A stretch of 50,406 bases of DNA. Origin: Mesostigma viride (taxonomy: Eukaryota > Streptophyta > Mesostigmatophyceae > Mesostigmatales > Mesostigmataceae). Position numbers and translations under genes: made by a program. The notes beneath the pieces were generated by a model, which made no database searches, was not told the origin of the DNA, and was given only the letters and a program-made list of their open reading frames with translations. How positions within the stretch are numbered: the stretch's first letter is position 1; the number at the start of each line of letters is the position of its first letter. The stretch covers positions 1-50,406 of the forward strand of contig RPFO01001551.1 in NCBI GenBank assembly GCA_009746045.1, given 5' to 3'. Shown piece by piece: positions 38,523 to 47,720 of this stretch.

Positions 38523-39398
38523 TCATTCGTTCACTTGATTACCGATTTCGACTTTCATGATGCATTTGCCCCTACGAGTGAACACGAACGTGCGCACTTC
38601 CTCGTCAGCGAGCGAATCGACAACGCGGAACTCCGAAAGTCCCCTGTCGCTTCTCTCGGCGACACACGAATCCAGAGGTATCACGTCCTCCCCACTCACG
38701 GCGACCTCGTGGTACTTCCCCTCCAACAAGAACCTCCATTTCTCCCCGTTCTCATCATCACGCAAGCCCAGGCGAACGCGGACGCGTCCTATCAAGTCCG
38801 CGCACGGGTGCGCGTTGTAGGGACACTCCGTCTCGTGTCTCGTCACATCCCCTCTTCCGCACACCCGGTCGCATCCGAGGCCTGACAACCGAAATCGGCA
38901 GGGGAAGTATCCACACGCGTCGTAGTGGACGAGGGCGTCCTTGCGCGCGAAGAGGGCGCCGCATCCGTGTTCGGCGTTCGGACACGCCACCGTTTCGAAC
39001 GCGCATCTCCCCATTTCGCAGTGGTCCCAAACGTCCCGCGCAGGCCCCTCGAAATCGCAACCGATTTCGCGACGGGGACACTTTTGTCGCACGCGGGCCG
39101 CGATGCGCCCGATTGTCGCCATGGGACGGTGAGTATACCCCAGCCAAGGGGCGCGGCAGAGAACGCATCGACCGGACGCGCCGGCGGCGACCCCTCCTCG
39201 CGTCGTCTGGTCCCGGATGAGCGTTCGGACGCACGGTTCCGCACAAACGACCGCCTCGCACTTCCCGCCCCCCGTCCGCGTGCGGCACTCGAGGACGACC
39301 GGGTCGCGCACGAGATCCTTGCACAGGACGCACGAAAGTTCCTGCACGTCGACCGTCACGACCGCCGCGTCCCCCGCGCCCCCTCCGCCGCCGTCCAT
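38523..39398 (-). CDS. RING plus TRAF-type zinc finger protein (putative E3 ubiquitin ligase)
   Basis: Intact 291-residue protein. N-terminal RING-like part: LSCVLCKDLVRDPVVLEC, CEAVVCAEPCV and GRCVLCRAPW, a Cys-only variant of the usual C3HC4 pattern. Then TRAF-type fingers: CPRREIGCDFEGPARDVWDH, CAFETVACPNAEHGCGALFA with KDALVHYDAC, and CGRGDVTRHETECPYNAHPC. The C-terminal 90 residues are strand-rich and may replace the TRAF domain. In eukaryotes this order marks ligases that attach ubiquitin and bind signalling receptors; a virus could use it to redirect host protein turnover. Probably captured from a eukaryote. A TTTATT tract lies past its 3' end. Confidence 0.8.
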   Translation of the reverse strand: MDGGGGGAGDAAVVTVDVQELSCVLCKDLVRDPVVLECRTRTGGGKCEAVVCAEPCVRTLIRDQTTRGGVAAGASGRCVLCRAPWLGYTHRPMATIGRIAARVRQKCPRREIGCDFEGPARDVWDHCEMGRCAFETVACPNAEHGCGALFARKDALVHYDACGYFPCRFRLSGLGCDRVCGRGDVTRHETECPYNAHPCADLIGRVRVRLGLRDDENGEKWRFLLEGKYHEVAVSGEDVIPLDSCVAERSDRGLSEFRVVDSLADEEVRTFVFTRRGKCIMKVEIGNQVNE

Positions 39399-39478
39399 CG
39401 AGCTCTATACAGGTTTCGCGACAGAATAAAAGCTCGCGATAAGACGCGAGAAACATCGGGACGCTGTCCATCCACGCG

Positions 39479-39817
39479 ATGTCGAAGAGCGATACAGAGG
39501 ACATCCGGGCGGCGCAGACGTCCCGCTCGGCGTCGGACGACCCGTGGAAGAGGGTCCCCGCGTACGTCCAGCACGAACTGCACAACGACATCGTCGTCAC
39601 GTGGACGGGGGAGTGGCTGGACGCGTACGGGTCCTACTACCTCCGATCGGACCTCGGGATCGACCATTTCGTCCGGGACATGAAAGAGGAGCTGGCGGCG
39701 GTCAATCGTCTTCTTCCTCTCCCTCCTCCTCCGCCGCCTCTTCCTCGGATCCCCGATCGGGACCCTCCTCCCCCGGATCGTTCGAGTCTTCGTCCTCGCT
39801 CTTCTTCCTCTGCTTGA
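39479..39817 (+). CDS. Small viral protein, 3' end overlapping neighbour
   Basis: 112 codons. Residues 1-75 look like a normal protein (RVPAYVQHELHNDIVVTWTG, then LGIDHFVRDMKEELAAVN). The Pro-rich rest is the antisense of the acidic tail of the next gene, overlapping it by 116 bases, so the true end may be shorter through an indel near 39700. No family recognised. Confidence 0.42.
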   Translation: MSKSDTEDIRAAQTSRSASDDPWKRVPAYVQHELHNDIVVTWTGEWLDAYGSYYLRSDLGIDHFVRDMKEELAAVNRLLPLPPPPPPLPRIPDRDPPPPDRSSLRPRSSSSA

Positions 39818-40181
39818 CGCGGCGGAGGGACACGGTCTCGGTCACCTCGGGGGTCAGGACGACGGACACGCACCGCTCCGCTTGCTCCTCGTCCTCTCCG
39901 AACCACTCGATCAGCCGCGTCTTCACCTCGGCCGGTCTGACTTGCGTCTTCTTCAGCCCCTTCTTCACGACGAGGCGGTCGTTCGTGCCGGTGATGTTGC
40001 ACGCGTCCACCTTGGCGCCCACGAGCTTTTCGAGGATCAGGGAGGACAGCTCCTTCTTCCTCTTGCGGAGAGGCATCGTGTCCTTGGCCGCCTGCTTGAG
40101 CGCGTCGTCGATCTGGATGTACTCGGCCGTGGCCCTTCGGACCTCCTCTTTCCACCTCTCGACGTTCATCTGGTCCTCCAT
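39702..40181 (-). CDS. DUF5760-like giant virus protein
   Basis: Intact 159-residue protein. The N-terminal half is a coiled-coil helix (ERWKEEVRRATAEYIQIDDA, then MPLRKRKKELSSLILEKL) followed by two strands and a helix (DRLVVKKGLKKTQVRPAEV, RLIEWFGEDEEQAER). This helix-plus-small-domain layout, with RKRKKELSxxIL and later KKPLxxxxI, is typical of a family of short proteins in mimiviruses and related viruses listed as DUF5760; the name is from memory. The tail is an acidic low-complexity run. Function unknown. Confidence 0.6.
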   Translation of the reverse strand: MEDQMNVERWKEEVRRATAEYIQIDDALKQAAKDTMPLRKRKKELSSLILEKLVGAKVDACNITGTNDRLVVKKGLKKTQVRPAEVKTRLIEWFGEDEEQAERCVSVVLTPEVTETVSLRRVKQRKKSEDEDSNDPGEEGPDRGSEEEAAEEEGEEEDD

Positions 40182-40276
40182 GTCGACTGGTGAGATGGGT
40201 TGGTCATACCATTGACGGAGACAACATTTATCCTCGTCCGAACGCGGTCGTCGTCCTCACGAATTCCGACACGTTC

Positions 40277-40945
40277 TCACAGGCCGGCGACCTGCATCAT
40301 GCCGGGCTGCCCCCACAAGCTGGTCTTGGCGGGGAGGGAGGACTCGCCGTAGACCCCCATCGAGGCGGTGTCGGCGATCTCGGGGAAGCCGAACACGGTG
40401 CGGGACACGGACCCGTAGTCGACCTCCTGGTACCGGGGGTCGAGGTACAGACTGCTCGTGTCGGACGTGCCTAGCCGTCCGAACGCCCCTCGCGTGGCCA
40501 CGCCGATGGAGCCCCATCCGTCCAGTGTCGCGGGGTTGGGGATGTAAGGACGCAGCGTCTGGATGCCGGTGACGGGCATGTCCTTGTTGTTGGAGGTGAC
40601 GTATCCGACGCCGACCTTGTAATCGTCGAGGGTGGCGCCCACGACGTCCGCGGGCTTGGGGAGGAGGTCGGACGCGAACGACAGCTGCTCGTCGAAACCG
40701 ACACCGTGGCTCAGGAGCCCGGGGCGGGCGCGGGTGTCCATGCCGTACTTAGCGTCGAACTCGGACGCGGGGATCATGAAGGACTCCGTGCCGGCGCGGT
40801 GGGTCATGGACGACCGCATGCTCTCGTAGGCGGGGTCGCCGGTCAGCTGCGTGTAGATGTCGGGACGGGGCTGAACGCCGACGTAGTCGTCCTTGCCGCT
40901 GTCCACGTAGGCGTCGGCGTACTTGTACTCGCTCGGGAAGTCCAT
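40277..40945 (-). CDS. Putative virion protein, unknown family
   Basis: Intact 222-residue protein starting MDFPSEYKYADAYVDSGKDD. Rich in Gly, Tyr, Asp and Pro, with no long helix, charge block or membrane span; short repeated-looking turns (GYVTSNNKDMPVTGIQTLRP, then GVATRGAFGRLGTSDTS). Such composition is seen in minor capsid or matrix-like proteins, but this is a guess. TACTATATCG lies about 25 bases upstream on this strand. Confidence 0.5.
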   Translation of the reverse strand: MDFPSEYKYADAYVDSGKDDYVGVQPRPDIYTQLTGDPAYESMRSSMTHRAGTESFMIPASEFDAKYGMDTRARPGLLSHGVGFDEQLSFASDLLPKPADVVGATLDDYKVGVGYVTSNNKDMPVTGIQTLRPYIPNPATLDGWGSIGVATRGAFGRLGTSDTSSLYLDPRYQEVDYGSVSRTVFGFPEIADTASMGVYGESSLPAKTSLWGQPGMMQVAGL

Positions 40946-40986
40946 CGTTCGCTCGGACGCCGTCGATATAGTAATCCGCGAGACAA

Positions 40987-41511
40987 TTATTTGCGAGGGG
41001 GTGCGCCTCTCCTCCCCTTCCCGTGGAGGGACAAGAGGAGCCGCATTTGGTCTTCGGAGAGGTCGAGGTCGGGCGGCGGCAGACCGTACTCCTCGCATTC
41101 CCACCGGACTACGAGGTCGTACCCCGCGTCCCGTATGCTCGCGTGCTTGAGTTTGGTCTTCAGGTACAGCACGCCGTACGGCTCCCCCTTCAAAGGGTGC
41201 ACGTCGAAGAAGGGGAACATGTCGGGATTCCCGTGCCAGAAATCTCCCTCGAATTCGAACACGGTGGGCGGACGCGTGTCTTCGCAGTAGCCGTCGACGA
41301 ACAGGATTTTTCCGCCGATCCGCAGTCCGAACTCGCCCCCGTTGCGGGAATGTCGGATGCGCAGGCCGGTCTCCTTCTCGACTTCCATCATCCATTTCAC
41401 GGCTCGCGGGACGTGGCCACGAGGCGCGAGCGAGCAGGTCGACGAGAATCCGATGAACCGGATGCGCGTCACGAGCCGGTGGCCGAGGTGGGGCAAGGCG
41501 ATCACGCGCAT
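40987..41511 (-). CDS. Vsr/restriction-endonuclease-like nuclease
   Basis: Intact 174-residue protein. GKILFVDGYCEDTRPPTVFE, then FEGDFWHGNPDMFPFF, VLYLKTKLKHASIRDAGYDL and VVRWECEEYGL follow the pattern of Vsr-like PD-(D/E)XK endonucleases in giant viruses and mobile genes (DGY...VxEFxGxFWHGNP...T..K...I...GY.LVxxWExE). The Asp and Glu ahead of FWHG are the likely metal ligands. Such proteins nick or cut DNA and sometimes act as homing nucleases. The N-terminal 60 residues are basic. It lies between a structural-looking gene and the next unknown gene on the same strand. Confidence 0.72.
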   Translation of the reverse strand: MRVIALPHLGHRLVTRIRFIGFSSTCSLAPRGHVPRAVKWMMEVEKETGLRIRHSRNGGEFGLRIGGKILFVDGYCEDTRPPTVFEFEGDFWHGNPDMFPFFDVHPLKGEPYGVLYLKTKLKHASIRDAGYDLVVRWECEEYGLPPPDLDLSEDQMRLLLSLHGKGRRGAPPRK

Positions 41512-41542
41512 TTGAACCGTCCTAGAGGCGGCAGGTCCTCAC

Positions 41543-42655
41543 TCAACGCCGGACATTTTTGGCGGGCTTTCGACGCGACGCGGACGCGGACATCGCCCGA
41601 GTTTTCTTGGCGCGCGGTTTCGTCGCGGGGATGGGCGAGACCTTGCGGGTCTTCTTGGCGTTCGCCGACTTTCTGGATTTGTTGGAAGGGACACGACGGG
41701 TCGATTTGGCGGGCCGGACGATTGCCTCGGCCCGTTTCCGCGGACGGGACGGGGCGGACGCGACGCTGGTCTTGCGACGACGCGAATACGCGCCTGTTTT
41801 GTGCCTGAAATTTTCGATGGCCTCCTTCCATTCATCGTCGGTCCAGTTATCGGTGACCTGTAAACGTTTGATCTCTTGGATGATGCTCGCTAGGTCCCGT
41901 GCGTTCTCGTTGGACGGTTTGAGGGCGCCGACCGCACCCGGGTCCCAGTCTTTGCCGCCCATGGCGCCTTCTAAGTCACCTTGCGCTAGAAAGAAGTCAC
42001 CGGAGTTCCCGTTATCGACCGCGGGGAGACCGTTCGCGTCCCGGTTCAACTCAACTGGTCCGGCGACGAGCGTTCTTTGGTCATTTGTTCTTTGGTCGTC
42101 TGTTGAGTAACGCGAAAGCGATTCAGTTCCATCCATTAGATCTTGCAATTCTTCGTCCGTCATCGACCCCAGATCGGCCAGCTGCTTCTCAAGTGGAGAC
42201 GAAGCGTTCTTAACGCGGGCGCGGCGGGGCGCGCGAACGAGGCGTTCGTTGGACTTCGGCCTCCCGTGGCCCAGGTCGCCCACCGCGTAGAGGCCGTACA
42301 TGCGCACCTGTCTCTTCCGAGCGCAATCGCGAAAGCTCCCCAAGTCCCTGCCTTTGCGAGCGCCGAGTACGTCCGTGCCGCAGAAGAACTCTCCTTTGGA
42401 TCGGGGGTCGTGGTCCGGTAGCTCGCTCATGTGCGGGAGTAGTTCCGCGATTTTCAAGAGCTTCTGGTCGCGGGTCTGTTTGATTCCGTACAGACGCGTC
42501 TCCTGGCGACACGTGTCGTCACCTCCGTCTCGCTTGCCTCGGTAGTACGCGCTGTTCCGTCTGTCGCTCGCGCTCCGATTGCCGCAATAGTAGTCCCTGC
42601 GTTTCGACAGTCTTGGGTTGTATCCTATCCGTCCGTCTCCGTCCGTACTCTCCAT
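41543..42655 (-). CDS. Basic protein of unknown function with Lys/Arg-rich tail
   Basis: Intact 370-residue protein. The N-terminal third is Arg/Gly/Tyr-rich (RLSKRRDYYCGNRSASDRR). A middle part has acidic helices (MTDEELQDLMDGTESLSRYS, then NWTDDEWKEAIENFRHKTG). The last 90 residues are Lys/Arg/Ser/Ala-rich, like histone tails or DNA-condensing viral core proteins (RPRKRAEAIVRPAKSTRR, then SASRRKPAKNVRR). A DNA-packaging role is inference from charge alone. GCTATACTACG lies about 15 bases upstream. Confidence 0.55.
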   Translation of the reverse strand: MESTDGDGRIGYNPRLSKRRDYYCGNRSASDRRNSAYYRGKRDGGDDTCRQETRLYGIKQTRDQKLLKIAELLPHMSELPDHDPRSKGEFFCGTDVLGARKGRDLGSFRDCARKRQVRMYGLYAVGDLGHGRPKSNERLVRAPRRARVKNASSPLEKQLADLGSMTDEELQDLMDGTESLSRYSTDDQRTNDQRTLVAGPVELNRDANGLPAVDNGNSGDFFLAQGDLEGAMGGKDWDPGAVGALKPSNENARDLASIIQEIKRLQVTDNWTDDEWKEAIENFRHKTGAYSRRRKTSVASAPSRPRKRAEAIVRPAKSTRRVPSNKSRKSANAKKTRKVSPIPATKPRAKKTRAMSASASRRKPAKNVRR

Positions 42656-42961
42656 GGGTCTCCAGGGACGTAGTATAGCTTACTGGATAGAAATTAACCG
42701 TCCGCCGTGTCGACTCGGACGTCACGGACGAGGCGCGGCGCCGGCGGGGTCGCAAATCGGATATGTTTCGATTCCAACGACACGTTCGAGCGTTACGTCC
42801 CGGACGAGCGCCGCGTCACCTTGTGCCCATGGACGCTCCGAGCCATATAAAAAGCGCCCACGGTAGGGTTCGAGACCATCACATCCCGAACTCTCCCAAC
42901 TCGAAAAACAAGAACGCGCCACTCCGACATCCGCGGAGTCCGTCGATCGCCTACCGACAAT
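42656..42961 (+). promoter_or_regulatory. Intergenic region with TATA box for the 42962 gene
   Basis: 306 bases without a gene. GCCATATAAAAAGCG near 42843-42857 is the best TATA-like box of the window, about 105 bases before the ATG at 42962. The left edge holds the AT-rich promoter of the divergent 42655 gene. Confidence 0.42.
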
Positions 42962-43153
42962 ATGTCGTCTTCCACCGTGCACGACCAGGCGCCTCTCGCC
43001 GACGCTCGAATTGTCGACGTGACAGAAACGGTACCAGAGGACAGCGTCGATGTCCCGACTGCCGTTCCAGCAGCCGCGGTGACAGAACCGGTACAAGAGG
43101 ACATCGCCGATGTCCCGCGGTCCTCCCCACACACTCCGATCCGTCTGCTGACG
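42962..43153 (+). pseudogene. Viral gene interrupted by Copia element, 5' segment
   Basis: 64 codons from MSSSTVHDQAPLADAR. Contains two copies of a short acidic repeat (VTETVPEDSVDVP and VTEPVQEDIADVP). Reading stops two codons into the LTR. It joins in frame to 46378 when the element and one TGACG copy are removed, giving a 327-residue protein. Confidence 0.72.
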
Positions 43154-43916
43154 TGTTAAAATTCCAAGCACTCAGAGGTTCTCCTCTAACCAAATCTTTG
43201 TTGACAGGTATTGGAGGAAACCAGTGGTCTTTGCCTTTGTGGAGAAGCTCAATATATAATGTTATTTCCAGACGAATTTAGATTCAACATCCGTTTGTTT
43301 AATTAATCATTACAATAATCGCAGCGGCCAAGGTGATGGCCAGCTGCCATAGCTTCCACCTCTCAAGGTGTAGGAACAATTGCCAGAGCAACATTATGTG
43401 GAAAAACGCACCGTACCTATAGCCGTCGATCTAGGAAAAAATCTACGGCACAGTTGGGGTGCAGGCCAGCCGCCACACAAAAAGTGGGTGGCTTGCATCA
43501 ACACAGAAATGATGCGTTGGGTCACTAGTATGCAAGTACAAGGACATTGCGCCTCCAGGGCAGCACTTAGTGAAAAGAGGGTCGGCGCGAAGCGCGGATC
43601 CTGGCAAATTTGTCCGACGGCTACAGTACCGGCAGGACAGTGCTCGGTACGGTACGGATGGCAGCAAACAGTGCCGAAATACATTTAGTGCCGATTTATA
43701 CTACATCGGACTTAGAAAATAAAGCAGGACACTGGCGTAACTCACACAGAATTGTGCCGGTAAGGTAAATCACGGCACATCCTACGTAATAATTCCGTCA
43801 ATGTCACGAGCGCTAGGCCAGAAAGCTATCGAACAAATTAAAACATTTCGGCCTTAGCAAATCACGGACTTGGCCACTAGGTTTGACTCGAACAGCATGG
43901 GCACATTTCCGTGACA
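43154..43916 (-). repeat. Copia LTR, 3' copy
   Basis: 763 bases; short frames inside it are mirrored in the other LTR and are not genes. Confidence 0.88.
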
Positions 43917-44134
43917 CACCCCCGTGACCAAGCTGGAGGGCAAAACCAAAATACTCTCAACACACCCCGTGGCCGAGAGCGAAGTACTCGGTGGGTCTAT
44001 TACCAAACTACAGGCTAGTGGGGTACAGGACACCCCCGGGCCCGAATAGAAGCAGTAAGTCGCACATCCAAGATACACTCATGGAACAATAGCTGGGGTA
44101 TATGGTAGAAAAAGCTGTGTGATAATGATAGGTC

Positions 44135-45043
44135 TTAGAGCACTGTCTTCAGATCGTCCGTCACTCCGGTGGCAAAGCAGAAACCTGGAGGGAGGGTGCT
44201 GGCCTCATGCTGAGCCTCGGTCGCATGGGCCTGCTCCTTCGCTGGGCGCAGCTCAGGGTGCTTGCGGTAGCACTTGTCCGGGCCATGTCCCGGTCGCCGG
44301 CAGAAAGAGCACCGCTTCCGCGTCGCCGCCCCCGCCGATGTCCCGTACACCTGGCCTGGGGGAAGGCCGCTGGGGTCGGCAGGGGGCTGCGGCTGCGGCT
44401 TGCCCTGGGGGGCCTTGGGTGGGGTCCGCTTGTCCGTGAGATAGTCGTCGATTTCCAGTACCAGGTTCTTGACCTCTTGAGTGGTCATTCCATCCCTGCG
44501 GCGTGCCGCCATGGCCTGTCGGTAGGGGTGCGGCATTCCTGCCAGCATATAGCCCTTCCAGGATTCTTCCGTGAGCAGTATGCCGAGGTCAGACAAGCGC
44601 TTGCGGAGTACCTCCCCGCGCGTCCAGTAGTTGATCCCGGACTCACCAGGGGCCATCTCAATGCGCTCCATGGCCCGCTTCCGTTCCTCCTTGTAGGAGT
44701 CGGTCATGAAAGGTTGCTTGATAGTGTCTTGCAGGCGTTTGAACACAGAGGAAGCCTTCTGATCAGGACAGGAGAAGGCGAGCGTCAGGGCCCAGTCCGT
44801 TAAACACAGCAAAAGCGGGGCCAGTAGGGTCTCATCCAACGTCCGGTTCTCGGCATTGTCCTCAGCAGTGCCTAACAGAATGTCAGAGACCCCATGGGCC
44901 CGGCAGAGCATGGTAAATTGGAACTCAAAAGCCAGCCAGCTCTCTAGTTCTCTCCCGTTAACCTTCGAGATGTTCTTAACCGTCTGAGATATTGCCCTGG
45001 TGGAATTTAGCCGCTCATTGAAAGCTGCTCGGGCGGCTGCCAT
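44135..45043 (-). CDS. Copia-type Gag with zinc knuckle
   Basis: Intact 302-residue protein. Capsid-like helical part (residues about 30-200) with LESWLAFEFQFTMLCRAHGV, WALTLAFSCPDQ, VFKRLQDTI and YMLAGMPHPYRQAMAARR, the pattern of Gag polyproteins of plant and algal Copia elements (UBN2/DUF4219-like). A Pro/Gln-rich linker leads to the zinc knuckle CSFCRRPGHGPDKC (C-x2-C-x4-H-x4-C) near residue 240. It packages element RNA into particles. It is the only gene of the element. Confidence 0.82.
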   Translation of the reverse strand: MAAARAAFNERLNSTRAISQTVKNISKVNGRELESWLAFEFQFTMLCRAHGVSDILLGTAEDNAENRTLDETLLAPLLLCLTDWALTLAFSCPDQKASSVFKRLQDTIKQPFMTDSYKEERKRAMERIEMAPGESGINYWTRGEVLRKRLSDLGILLTEESWKGYMLAGMPHPYRQAMAARRRDGMTTQEVKNLVLEIDDYLTDKRTPPKAPQGKPQPQPPADPSGLPPGQVYGTSAGAATRKRCSFCRRPGHGPDKCYRKHPELRPAKEQAHATEAQHEASTLPPGFCFATGVTDDLKTVL

Positions 45044-45609
45044 GTTGCAGGTTGACCAGTATGACGAGTTCAGAAAAAAAAACTGATTGCAGTAGGATGG
45101 CGCTCACTCGCGCAACAGCAACTCAAAGAAGAAACAACCGGTGACTGTGCAGGTAGAAAAACTCTGGACACCAAAAAAGCACTGGTATTAAGAGTGCCGC
45201 GTAGTAGAGAGAAACGCCTTGAATACAGAAAGAAGCTGGGCACGAAATCAATCAAGTTCCACGCCCTGGTCTCGAAGTTGCTGGATATATGACAGGAGCA
45301 ATGTGTTGAGCCACAGAAAGTCCAAAGGGCAATCCTGGCCAGATTCCCTTGATGTTCTGATGATGTCCACTATCCAGGGCTGTGCCTTTGTTGGCTTAAC
45401 CGAAACGATAGCCTTTTTGCCTTGAAATTCGAATGTCACCTGCACATAGTCTATAGGGGCTTGATCAGGGCCATCCATGGACTCATAGTATGCAGAAAAG
45501 ACTCCAAACTAGTATGGACAAAAGCTTGGCCGATTTTTTTCCAAACAATAGCTCCTTGCAGGCTGGAAGATTGGTCAAATAAGACCTTGAACAATCTCAT
45601 GCGATACCA

Positions 45610-46372
45610 TGTTAAAATTCCAAGCACTCAGAGGTTCTCCTCTAACCAAATCTTTGTTGACAGGTATTGGAGGAAACCAGTGGTCTTTGCCTTTGTGGAG
45701 AAGCTCAATATATAATGTTATTTCCAGACGAATTTAGATTCAACATCCGTTTGTTTAATTAATCATTACAATAATCGCAGCGGCCAAGGTGATGGCCAGC
45801 TGCCATAGCTTCCACCTCTCAAGGTGTAGGAACAATTGCCAGAGCAACATTATGTGGAAAAACGCACCGTACCTATAGCCGTCGATCTAGGAAAAAATCT
45901 ACGGCACAGTTGGGGTGCAGGCCAGCCGCCACACAAAAAGTGGGTGGCTTGCATCAACACAGAAATGATGCGTTGGGTCACTAGTATGCAAGTACAAGGA
46001 CATTGCGCCTCCAGGGCAGCACTTAGTGAAAAGAGGGTCGGCGCGAAGCGCGGATCCTGGCAAATTTGTCCGACGGCTACAGTACCGGCAGGACAGTGCT
46101 CGGTACGGTACGGATGGCAGCAAACAGTGCCGAAATACATTTAGTGCCGATTTATACTACATCGGACTTAGAAAATAAAGCAGGACACTGGCGTAACTCA
46201 CACAGAATTGTGCCGGTAAGGTAAATCACGGCACATCCTACGTAATAATTCCGTCAATGTCACGAGCGCTAGGCCAGAAAGCTATCGAACAAATTAAAAC
46301 ATTTCGGCCTTAGCAAATCACGGACTTGGCCACTAGGTTTGACTCGAACAGCATGGGCACATTTCCGTGACA
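45610..46372 (-). repeat. Copia LTR, 5' copy
   Basis: 763 bases, offset of 2,456 from the other LTR, followed directly by TGACG and viral coding sequence. Confidence 0.88.
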
Positions 46373-46377
46373 TGACG

Positions 46378-47169
46378 TACGCGGATGGACGATACGTCGG
46401 CGTGGACAGGGACACGAACGTGCTCGTCGCCGTCCCGTCGACCGCCCGGGTCTGCAAACGAGCGACCAGGGACGGAGGGGTGTACGTCCGCTTCCTCACC
46501 CCGCGTTCCAAGATCGTCCTCCGCCGCACGATCACCAAAGACAGCGTCGCGCGCGATATGGGATACTTGTTGAACGGTATCCCCCGCGATCGCGTGATGA
46601 ACCAGGTGCACGTGATCTATTGCCCCGCGAGGCTGTTCGACGTCGCTCAACGCGCGTTCTCGCGAAAAGGCACAAGGGCGGACTCGAGCGTCGTCCGATC
46701 ATGGATCGCGCGGTACGTCAACGAAGCCTGTCCCGTCGATCTGGAAGCCACGAAGGACGAGACGGACGTCGTCCTCTGCAACGAGAATTGGAGCTTCACG
46801 CGCACGGCGGTCGATTTTGTGACGGGCGAGGACGACAAGAGGACCGTGTTCGCGAGGGCGGTGGGAGACCTGCTCGTGATACTGGCGTACCCCGACAGCA
46901 TGAAGAACATGATCGAAAGGGAGGCCGTCCAGGTCGGGGACAGGTACTGGTTCTCCATGGACCTGGTGTCGAGGACGGGGGAGAAGGTGGACAACGCCTA
47001 TCGCAACCGTTCCGAGTCCGACGTGTACGACTCTGTCGAGCTGAGTCTCCGAAAGGTCTCGGGCGGCGTCCCTCGCGCATGGGCCGTGTCCGAAGAAGGG
47101 TTGGTGTTGAGCGACCGACGCGAGGGAAGCGGGAGCTACGCCGTGAACCGCAAGCGCGCGAGATCGTGA
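46378..47169 (+). pseudogene. Viral gene interrupted by Copia element, 3' segment
   Basis: 264 codons continuing the 42962 gene. Strand-rich, mixed protein (DGRYVGVDRDTNVLVAVPST, then MGYLLNGIPRDRVMNQVHVI and WSFTRTAVDFVTGEDD). No catalytic motif, membrane span or family recognised. It ends with a basic RKRARS tail. The apparent start MTYADG at 46373 is made by the target duplication. It overlaps the convergent gene by 34 bases. Confidence 0.68.
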
Positions 47170-47680
47170 CCACACGCGCGAGATACGATCGCGTCATCCG
47201 CGTCGAACGACCGGAGCGTTCGCATGTCTAAAGTAGATAGGGACAAGTAGGTTCTTGTGAGCAATGGGGTAGGAGGAGGGGCGGCCTTGGATGCCTCGCG
47301 TCGACTTAGAACGCGGTCGAGGACCGCTTTGTACATGTATTTATGAATATTCCTAATAAAACTCAATTTCCACGCCTCCACTCGGGACTCGTCCACGCAT
47401 TGTAAATACGCGTCTCTGCCATCGTATCTTCTCACTATTTCTTGGACGAACTCGCGACGACGATCGGTCATGTTGTGCGCCATGACGCGCGCGAAGTCGT
47501 CGGGGTAGGGACAGGTGCGCAGGAGGTAGGTAGCCACGATCCGGGCGGGTCGGCGCGGCCCGCACTTGTCCGCACGCAGTCGGCCGTCGACAAGACAGAC
47601 GCGACGTGGTCTCGCAGGGATTCGGCCATCCGGGTTGTTATGTACGCCGCACTTTTGCGATAAAATGCGGGATAAAGCAT
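47136..47680 (-). pseudogene. Small viral protein of unknown function, one frameshift
   Basis: Start MLYPAFYRKSAAYITTRMAE at 47680; reads to about SAGRADPPGSW, then switches frame near 47540 to VATYLLRTCPYPDDFARVMA and on to RRREFVQEIVRRYDGRDAYL, ending at 47136. About 180 residues, helical and basic, no family recognised. The upstream AT-rich part contains TATTATGGGC and CGTATTTTACG repeats next to the hAT remnant. Confidence 0.48.
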
Positions 47681-47720
47681 ATTATGGGCCTCGACGTATT
47701 TTACGCGTATTTTACGTCTG

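Larger units (their letters stand above)
43154..46372 (-). mobile_element. Copia-like, gag-only LTR retrotransposon (TR-GAG type)
   Basis: LTRs of 763 bases (43154-43916 and 45610-46372) start TGTTAAAATTCC and end CCGTGACA on the plus strand, and look identical by eye. The target duplication is TGACG (43149-43153 and 46373-46377). On the minus strand the primer site next to the 5' LTR reads TGGTATCGCATGAG, close to the initiator-Met type. The internal 1.7 kb codes only a gag-like protein; protease, integrase and reverse transcriptase are absent, so it needs help from a full Copia element. Identical LTRs mean very recent insertion. The 5' leader (45044-45609) has a 76-codon frame of doubtful meaning. 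Confidence 0.88.

Noticed and set aside
43380-43688. Open frames of about 100 codons repeated at 45836-46144
   Set aside because: They lie inside the two LTRs of the Copia element and are duplicated with them; no protein features.
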